A stretch of 17,429 bases of DNA from Bdellovibrionaceae bacterium UBA2351 (lineage in GTDB: Bacteria > Bdellovibrionota > Bdellovibrionia > Bdellovibrionales > Bdellovibrionaceae). Shown here one piece after another: positions 7,121-11,714 of this stretch. The stretch lies in assembly GCA_002344565.1 (NCBI GenBank), contig DDTZ01000168.1, positions 1,782 to 19,210 on the forward strand, read 5' to 3'. Within the stretch, counting starts at the first letter, position 1. Each line of letters begins with the position of its first letter. A model generated the notes under the pieces. The model saw only the letters and a program-made list of their open reading frames with translations. It ran no database searches and was not told where the DNA came from. Both the position numbers and the translations under genes were made by a program.

Positions 7121-8485
7121 ATGTACAAAAATGTAATTTTCAGAGAATACGACATCCGCGGCGTCTATAACGGAGAATTCGATAAAGACTTCGCTTACCA
7201 ATTGGGTAAAGCTTTTTCAACTTACTTAAGCAAAAGACTAAACAAAACAGATTTAACAGTAACAATTGGTCATGATGCCCGTTTGTCCTGCCCAGAGATC
7301 AACGCCTCACTTACAAGAGGTTTTCTTGAGTCGGGCGTAAATGTAAAACAGCTCGGGTTAGTAACCACACCTGTTTGTTATTTTTCTACATTTGAAGTTC
7401 CGGGAGTTGATGGTGCTGTGCAAATAACAGGATCCCATAATCCTCCGGAATATAATGGTTTTAAAATCTCGTTTGGTAAATCAACAATTTTTGGCGAAGA
7501 GATTCAAAAGCTTAGACACATCATCGAAGCTAACGATTTTATCAAAGGCTCAGGGTCTGAATCTACTTACGACATTTTTCCACAGTATTATGCACGTTAC
7601 AAAAAAGAATTCGGCAATATCAAGCCAGTAAAAGTCATACTAGATTGTGGAAATGGCTCGGGTGGTTCAGTTGTTCGCGGCCTGTTCAATGCTGTTGGAC
7701 TAGATCCAGTTATTCTTTTTGAAAAGCCAGACGGAACGTTCCCTAATCACCATCCTGATCCGACTGTTGAAAAAAATCTTAAACACCTTCGCGACGAAGT
7801 TTTAAAAACAGGGGCCGTTTGCGGAATCGGTTTTGACGGAGATGCGGACCGTATCGGCGTAGTCGATCACACGGGTAAAATGCTTTACGGTGATGAGTTA
7901 ATGGTAATTATCTCGCGCGCGATTTTAGAGAATTCTAAAGGCGCAAAAATTATCGGCGACGTTAAGTGTAGCGACCGTCTCTATGATGATATCGCTAAAC
8001 ATGGCGGCGTACCCGTCATGTGGAAAACGGGCCACAGCCTCATCAAAGAAAAAGTTAAATCTGAAAAGTCGCCTTTCGGCGGTGAGATGAGCGGTCACAT
8101 ATTCTTTGCTGATCGTAATTATGGTTATGACGATGCTCCGTATGCAGCTGTTCGTTTGGTAGAGATTCTTTCAAAAACAGGAAAGACAATTCCTCAATTA
8201 TTGGAAGGCTTACCACCAGCATTCAACACCCCAGAAATTCGCATCGACACGACTGAGGAGAAAAAAGTCCTTATCGTAGAAAAAATGAAAGAAGCTTTTT
8301 CTAAGGGCGGCGATTTCAAAGTAAATCTAACTGACGGTATCCGAATCTCGTTTCCATACGGCTGGGCTCTGTGCCGCGCTTCAAACACTCAACCAGTGCT
8401 TGTTCTGCGCTACGAATCTGAAACTCAAGACGGTTTGAATAAAATCCAAAAACAAGTAGAAGCAATAGTAAATCCGCTTCTATAA
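7121..8485 (+). CDS. Phosphomannomutase / phosphoglucomutase
   Basis: A 454-residue member of the alpha-D-phosphohexomutase family, interconverting hexose 6- and 1-phosphates for nucleotide-sugar, LPS or capsule synthesis in the cytoplasm. All four domains are recognisable. The N-terminal FREYDIRGVY (7-16) is typical of ManB/AlgC-type enzymes. The phosphoserine loop is TGSHNPPEYNG (103-113) with catalytic Ser105. The magnesium loop is GFDGDADRIG (237-246) with Asp239, 241 and 243. The sugar-specificity loop is GGEMSGHIFF (320-329). The C-terminal phosphate-binding region is RASNTQPVLVLRYES (419-433). The GEMSGH form of the specificity loop and the FREYDIRG start point to a mannose/glucose-type enzyme rather than a phosphoglucosamine mutase; which sugar is preferred cannot be decided here. 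The ATG at 7121 follows AGGAG. The gene has its own promoter and terminator, so it is probably monocistronic. Confidence 0.92.
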   Translation: MYKNVIFREYDIRGVYNGEFDKDFAYQLGKAFSTYLSKRLNKTDLTVTIGHDARLSCPEINASLTRGFLESGVNVKQLGLVTTPVCYFSTFEVPGVDGAVQITGSHNPPEYNGFKISFGKSTIFGEEIQKLRHIIEANDFIKGSGSESTYDIFPQYYARYKKEFGNIKPVKVILDCGNGSGGSVVRGLFNAVGLDPVILFEKPDGTFPNHHPDPTVEKNLKHLRDEVLKTGAVCGIGFDGDADRIGVVDHTGKMLYGDELMVIISRAILENSKGAKIIGDVKCSDRLYDDIAKHGGVPVMWKTGHSLIKEKVKSEKSPFGGEMSGHIFFADRNYGYDDAPYAAVRLVEILSKTGKTIPQLLEGLPPAFNTPEIRIDTTEEKKVLIVEKMKEAFSKGGDFKVNLTDGIRISFPYGWALCRASNTQPVLVLRYESETQDGLNKIQKQVEAIVNPLL

Positions 8486-8490
8486 CCCTA

Positions 8491-8520
8491 AGGTACCAGC
8501 TCCTAAAAGGGCTGATACTT
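8491..8520 (+). other. Imperfect hairpin just after the phosphomannomutase stop
   Basis: AGGTACCAGCTC (8491-8502) can pair with GGGCTGATACTT (8509-8520) around a six-base loop, with one C/A mismatch and two G-U pairs. It starts six bases after the stop codon and precedes the true terminator, so the mRNA would end in two successive hairpins. It lacks a T tract and is probably not itself a terminator. An mRNA-stabilising role is a guess. Confidence 0.4.
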
Positions 8521-8524
8521 GTGG

Positions 8525-8562
8525 CACAAAAAAGCCCACAATATAGAGTGGGCTTTTTTGTG
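8525..8562. terminator. Bidirectional rho-independent terminator
   Basis: A perfect 15-base inverted repeat (8525-8539 and 8548-8562) with an eight-base loop. The core is GCCCAC/GTGGGC, flanked by six A on the left and six T on the right, so it can terminate transcription from either side. It closes the phosphomannomutase transcript and backs up termination of the atp transcript coming from the right. Confidence 0.9.
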
Positions 8563-8616
8563 TCTACCGTTTAAAGAACCGATAGCTTTTCGTAGTACTT
8601 ACAGTCTACAAAATAA

Positions 8617-8640
8617 AAAAGGAACCCGAAGGTTCCTTTT
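8617..8640 (-). terminator. Rho-independent terminator of the atp Fo transcript (UUCG loop)
   Basis: A ten-base inverted repeat (8617-8626 with 8631-8640). On the minus strand it reads AAAAGGAACC, loop TTCG, GGTTCCTTTT, followed by further T. C(UUCG)G is an extra-stable RNA tetraloop. It lies 45 bases after the atpE stop and is oriented for that gene. It could also function weakly on the plus strand, where the loop is CGAA. Confidence 0.88.
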
Positions 8641-8685
8641 CAATCTTTCAATTTTTACAATTTAATTTCCGTTTGGAAATTTAGA

Positions 8686-9018
8686 TTATAAAAGACCACC
8701 GATTTTTACGAATGCTACTAGGAAACCAAGGATTACTAGAGACTCGATAAGTGCTAGAGAAAGTAACATTGGAGTGAAGATTTTATCTTGAGCTGCTGGA
8801 TTACGAGCGATACCGTCAAGAGCTGCAGACGCTGCTTTACCTTGGCTAAGTGTACCACCAAGAACCGCGATACCCATACAAATAGCGGCTGCGATTGCGA
8901 ACATACCTTTGTCGCTACCAGTTGCTGCTGCTGTAGTTGTAGTGTGAGTAGCTGCTTCTTGTGCAAATACAGAAGCTGAAGCCAAAACTGTTGCTAATAC
9001 TGTTACTAATTGTTTCAT
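8686..9018 (-). CDS. atpE: F-type ATP synthase subunit c (AtpE) with N-terminal signal-like extension
   Basis: Subunit c forms the rotating ring of the Fo sector in the inner membrane and carries the ion. From ATG 9018, preceded by a strong AAGGAG site, it has 110 residues, longer than the usual 70-90. The first 19 residues (ending SASVFA before QEA) look like a cleavable signal peptide, followed by a Thr/Ala-rich stretch (22-34). Helix 1 is about 38-60, the polar loop is LDGIARNPAA (68-77), and helix 2 is about 83-108 with the ion-binding Glu92 in ALIESLVIL. Gln59 and Glu92-Ser93 align with the Na+ ligands Gln32, Glu65 and Ser66 of Ilyobacter tartaricus, but the Thr67 and Tyr70 positions are Leu here. 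The helix-1 GxGxGxG motif is VxGxTxS (52-58). A longer reading from 9066 was not chosen because it lacks a good ribosome site and would bury the signal sequence. Confidence 0.93.
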   Translation of the reverse strand: MKQLVTVLATVLASASVFAQEAATHTTTTAAATGSDKGMFAIAAAICMGIAVLGGTLSQGKAASAALDGIARNPAAQDKIFTPMLLSLALIESLVILGFLVAFVKIGGLL

Positions 9019-9085
9019 TGTTATCTCCTTAATTAGACAATTATTTATTTTTTCTTTATTCAACAAACTCTAGTGTTTTTTCTTA
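9019..9085 (-). promoter_or_regulatory. AT-rich leader between atpB and atpE with strong ribosome site
   Basis: This 67-base gap is almost entirely A/T and ends in AAGGAGATAACA just ahead of the atpE ATG. In E. coli an A/U-rich intercistronic region before atpE boosts translation so that subunit c, needed in many copies, outproduces subunit a. The same role here is inferred from position and composition; the bases themselves are not conserved. No convincing separate promoter was seen. Confidence 0.4.
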
Positions 9086-9772
9086 TTAATGGTCTGATGC
9101 CTGCGCTAAAGCGATATAAACCATTGATAATAATGTAAACACGAACGCTTGGATAAAACATACAATAAGACCCAGGATATAAAATGGGATCGGAATCAAC
9201 AATGGATACGGAACGATATTCAAGAATACCGAAAGTACCGTGTGATCCCCCGTCATAACGTTTGATAAACGTAAACCTAGAGTCAATGGACGGATAAAGT
9301 GAGCCACTAGCTCGATGATTAACATCAACGGAGCTAACCACCAGATCGGACCCAAGAAGTGAGCGAAATAATGAGAGCCGCCTTCTTTAGCGCCAACAAA
9401 GTTATAAGATAAGAACGAGAACACACCAAATGCGAATGCCGTGTTGATGTTTTCAGTCGCCGGAGTCATCCCTGGGATAACACCGATCAAATTGTTCAAA
9501 AAGATGAAACCAAATAGCGCCGCAAAGTACGGAACATATTTGTAACCATTTTTTCCAATGATTGAAGACGCTAATTTGTGAATGAATTCTACGTTCACCT
9601 CAAACAAAGCACGTAGCGAGAATTTTCCAGCAGGAACAAGAGCTTGTTCGCCTTTTCCTAACTGAGCTTTAGCAACTAAACCCATTGTCAAAGCAGCCAC
9701 GCTTGCCAGTCCTAAAGTAGCGATATGAGCATTTTCGTGTCCGACTGCGTACTGTGTCCAGTTGAATGACAT
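9086..9772 (-). CDS. atpB: F-type ATP synthase subunit a (AtpB)
   Basis: Subunit a is the stator channel that carries ions to and from the c ring. The 228-residue protein has about five to six hydrophobic helices. The essential arginine is Arg168 in the family signature TLGLRLSNVMTGDHTVL (164-180), equivalent to E. coli Arg210, with His177 at the E. coli Glu219 position as in most bacteria. Gln208 in FIQAFVFTLLSMVYI (206-220) matches the conserved E. coli Gln252. FLNNLIGVIPGMTP (91-104) is also characteristic. The start ATG at 9772 overlaps the stop of the upstream atpI-like gene by one base (TAATG), with AGAGGAAG ahead, so translation is coupled. atpE follows after 67 bases. atpF and the F1 genes are not here. 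Confidence 0.95.
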   Translation of the reverse strand: MSFNWTQYAVGHENAHIATLGLASVAALTMGLVAKAQLGKGEQALVPAGKFSLRALFEVNVEFIHKLASSIIGKNGYKYVPYFAALFGFIFLNNLIGVIPGMTPATENINTAFAFGVFSFLSYNFVGAKEGGSHYFAHFLGPIWWLAPLMLIIELVAHFIRPLTLGLRLSNVMTGDHTVLSVFLNIVPYPLLIPIPFYILGLIVCFIQAFVFTLLSMVYIALAQASDH

Positions 9773-10137
9773 TAACTTCCTCTATTCTTTTGAGTTAATT
9801 TCGCTAACATTCCGCCGACCAACAGAGCCACCGGATTTATTAAAACTCCCATTACGAGAGCGTTTTGATCTACCCAGTTTACCTTTGGTATTTGCGAGAA
9901 AATTAAAATCAAAATTCCGTATTTAATTACAACAACACTCACAGAAGGGGCAACTCTTTTTTTGTAAAAAATGAAGTACCAAGCGGTGGCTAGTACCCAT
10001 AAATTAACTAAAGAAATCACGCTTCCGCAGGTAATTGAAACCCATTTCAGAGGCCAAATAAAACTGGCTAATCCCGTAATTAGAATCTGAACTAGGGTGA
10101 TCCAAAATATAAAGCGAATTGCTAACACAGCCATCAT
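9772..10137 (-). CDS. AtpI-like small membrane protein of the ATP synthase locus
   Basis: A 121-residue, very hydrophobic protein with four likely membrane helices (about 5-27, 33-58, 66-82 and 90-112) and a short basic C-terminal tail (LAKLTQKNRGS). Its size, topology and place immediately upstream of atpB match AtpI, an assembly factor that helps subunit c ring formation in several bacteria. AtpI sequences are poorly conserved and I see no diagnostic motif, so the call rests on topology and position. The frame begins with two consecutive ATG codons (10137 and 10134); no strong ribosome site is visible before either. It shares one base with atpB. It is divergent from the secreted-protein gene at 10265. 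Confidence 0.68.
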   Translation of the reverse strand: MMAVLAIRFIFWITLVQILITGLASFIWPLKWVSITCGSVISLVNLWVLATAWYFIFYKKRVAPSVSVVVIKYGILILIFSQIPKVNWVDQNALVMGVLINPVALLVGGMLAKLTQKNRGS

Positions 10138-10227
10138 GTAACTCAGATCTATGCGTTTTCCAAGTCATTTCAATGATTTAAAGATGCGCGCTGGGACTCT
10201 ATTTTTTATATGTCTAAACCCTGTTCA

Positions 10228-10256
10228 TTGGCAGATCGGCAAAAGCTCGATACATT
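10228..10256 (+). promoter_or_regulatory. Sigma70-type promoter placed for a leaderless transcript
   Basis: TTGGCA (10228-10233; five of six) and TACATT (10251-10256; four of six, with the key TA..T) are separated by exactly 17 bases. A start six to eight bases after the -10 would fall at about 10262-10264, directly at or before the ATG at 10265. The following gene would then have a leader of zero to three bases, which fits its lack of a visible ribosome site. Confidence 0.55.
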
Positions 10257-10264
10257 GGCCTCCT

Positions 10265-10696
10265 ATGAAAGCACTACTTCTTATTCTGTTGTTATCTCTC
10301 GGTTCTCAGGCTCAAACTTTCTATTGTGTCTTAAAAACAAAGGCCGATCGTCAGCAACTAGCACCTACTCTAGTTCAGCCTCGACCGATTTCGGATGGAA
10401 TTTTAACTCAGTACCTTGTTCAAACTCATAATTTGGCAACTATCTTGGGGTTTGAAGCTGATCGAATCGACACTAAAAAGCCGTATCGTTTGGATTTGGT
10501 AGCTTCTCAGGGCGGTAGAACTGAGTATATTCGACTTAGTTTAACCAAAGGGCATGGTTTAGCCGTTATCATATCTGATGAGTACGCTGGACAGCGTGCA
10601 AAGTATGAATTTATTGAAGCCAAATCTAGCCCGGCCACAATTTCAGTGACCCATAGAAACGGGTGGAGCACGGAAATTGGGTGTTTGCCTAACTAG
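10265..10696 (+). CDS. Small secreted protein of unknown function
   Basis: A 143-residue protein I cannot assign to a family. MKALLLILLLSLGSQA (1-16) is a typical signal peptide with cleavage before QTFYC. The mature part is about 127 residues with only two cysteines: Cys20 just after the cleavage site and another four residues from the C-terminus (IGCLPN), so one disulfide tying the two ends is plausible. Alternating polar and hydrophobic stretches (PYRLDLV, EYIRLSLT, ATISVTH) suggest a mostly beta fold. I chose the ATG at 10265 because it begins the signal peptide; an ATG at 10151 in the same frame would add 38 unlikely residues. No ribosome site precedes it, matching the predicted leaderless promoter. 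It lies opposite to, and between, the AtpZ-like and atpI-like genes, and its end overlaps the AtpZ-like gene by eight bases. Confidence 0.72.
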   Translation: MKALLLILLLSLGSQAQTFYCVLKTKADRQQLAPTLVQPRPISDGILTQYLVQTHNLATILGFEADRIDTKKPYRLDLVASQGGRTEYIRLSLTKGHGLAVIISDEYAGQRAKYEFIEAKSSPATISVTHRNGWSTEIGCLPN

Positions 10697-10910
10697 CGCT
10701 GTCGTTAGTGTCCGATTTTTGTTTTTGGGTGCTTTTAAGCATCGCTAATAGATGGATCATCCATCCAACTAATGAAAGCAAGATTAGCCCGGCAACCCAC
10801 AAGCCTTTTGTGGGTTTAATAGTTTCTAAGTATTCACCAGCATAAACACTGACAACTATTAAGCCCACCAACTCAAAGCCGATACCTGCAAAGACAATAT
10901 ATTTATTCAT
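10689..10910 (-). CDS. AtpZ-like two-helix membrane protein
   Basis: A 73-residue protein with two membrane helices (about 5-26 and 36-58), joined by a short loop with GEYLETIKPTKGLW (25-38), and a polar tail (QKQKSDTNDSAS). The pattern of a first helix ending VYAGEYL, a hydrophilic turn with TKGLW, and a second helix ending in a basic segment resembles the AtpZ/ATPase_gene1 family (PF09527). That family is encoded ahead of atpI in many ATP synthase operons and has been linked to Mg2+/Ca2+ transport or assembly with AtpI. Its nearness to atpI-atpB-atpE supports this reading. The short length makes the family call moderate. Its ATG overlaps the stop of the TPR lipoprotein gene by four bases (ATGA), so it belongs to the gyrase-side transcript rather than to the atp transcript. 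Confidence 0.62.
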   Translation of the reverse strand: MNKYIVFAGIGFELVGLIVVSVYAGEYLETIKPTKGLWVAGLILLSLVGWMIHLLAMLKSTQKQKSDTNDSAS

Positions 10911-11707
10911 TTTCTATGCAACCCTTTTGCACCCGGCTGATTTTTAATACGCTCATTGATACGTTTAATACGTAACTCGATATATTCAGGAGGTGAGTAC
11001 TTGTTTCGAAGCGTTTCTAAAATTTGAATCGCTTCTTTGTATTGAAAGTTTTCTTCGTAACAAACTGTCAACGTAAGAGCGACATTTTCTTTTTCCGACT
11101 TTTCGGGAAATTTCTTAAGTAGTTCATTGAAAACAACAATCGCTTTCACGAACGATTTTTGCGCGACAAAAATATTTCCTTGAAGCAATTGAGTATCAAA
11201 TTGCAATTCATCTGTAATTTTCAAACGAATGATTTCACCAATTTCACTTAAAGCTTGATTGAATTGATTTAAATAGTAGTTAGCTCTGGCAATAGCTAGT
11301 TTATAGGTCGCAATTTCAAAATCTTTATCCGACATTTGCAAAAGCTTATAAAATTCAATGATGGCCTGTGGATAATTCTGTAGAGAATCGAAATAAAGGT
11401 ACGCTATTTCTTTTTGAGACTTGTTTCTTTCTTCGGAATTATCCGAATACAGAACCATGTGACGATAAAATCGAATGGCCGTGTTGAAATCTTTTTCCAG
11501 GTAGTGACTCACACGAGCCGCTTCTCTGGCTGATTTCAGCGCCCAGATAGATTCTGGAGCAACTTTAATTGCATTATCAAAATGTGTAATGGCCGTTTTA
11601 AACTCATTGCTCGAAACACTGCTTTCACCTCGCTGAAATTCTTTTTTTTCAGGAGGTGAACAGCTGATGAGCATAAAGATCAAACAAGCCAGTATGAATT
11701 TAAACAT
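10907..11707 (-). CDS. TPR-repeat outer-membrane lipoprotein
   Basis: A 266-residue protein starting with a lipoprotein signal peptide: MFKFILACLIFMLISC has a canonical lipobox (LISC, lipidated Cys16), and Ser17 after it favours outer-membrane sorting. The rest is helical with several tetratricopeptide-like units, for example NEFKTAITHFDNAIKVAPES (34-53), then units built around FNTAIRFYRHMV, YPQAIIEFYKLL, FNQALSEIGEI, FVKAIVVFNELLKKFPE and YKEAIQILETL. The layout resembles BamD and YfgC/YbgF-type scaffolds, but no specific match can be claimed; it is probably a protein-protein interaction scaffold in the periplasm. The ATG at 11707 comes seven bases after the gyrA stop with no clear ribosome site, so translation is likely coupled to gyrA. 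The stop overlaps the start of the AtpZ-like gene. Confidence 0.8.
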   Translation of the reverse strand: MFKFILACLIFMLISCSPPEKKEFQRGESSVSSNEFKTAITHFDNAIKVAPESIWALKSAREAARVSHYLEKDFNTAIRFYRHMVLYSDNSEERNKSQKEIAYLYFDSLQNYPQAIIEFYKLLQMSDKDFEIATYKLAIARANYYLNQFNQALSEIGEIIRLKITDELQFDTQLLQGNIFVAQKSFVKAIVVFNELLKKFPEKSEKENVALTLTVCYEENFQYKEAIQILETLRNKYSPPEYIELRIKRINERIKNQPGAKGLHRK

Positions 11708-11714
11708 CTATCGA

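Noticed and set aside
8788..8979. Cys-rich open frame on the plus strand opposite atpE
   Set aside because: The cysteines come from antisense reading of Ala/Thr/Gln codons in atpE; there is no ribosome site or promoter.
9019..9066. Earlier start for atpE at 9066
   Set aside because: It would add 16 polar residues before a clear signal peptide and ignore the strong AAGGAG just ahead of ATG 9018.
10151..10264. ATG 10151 as start of the secreted protein
   Set aside because: The 38 extra residues precede the signal peptide and overlap the promoter found at 10228-10256.
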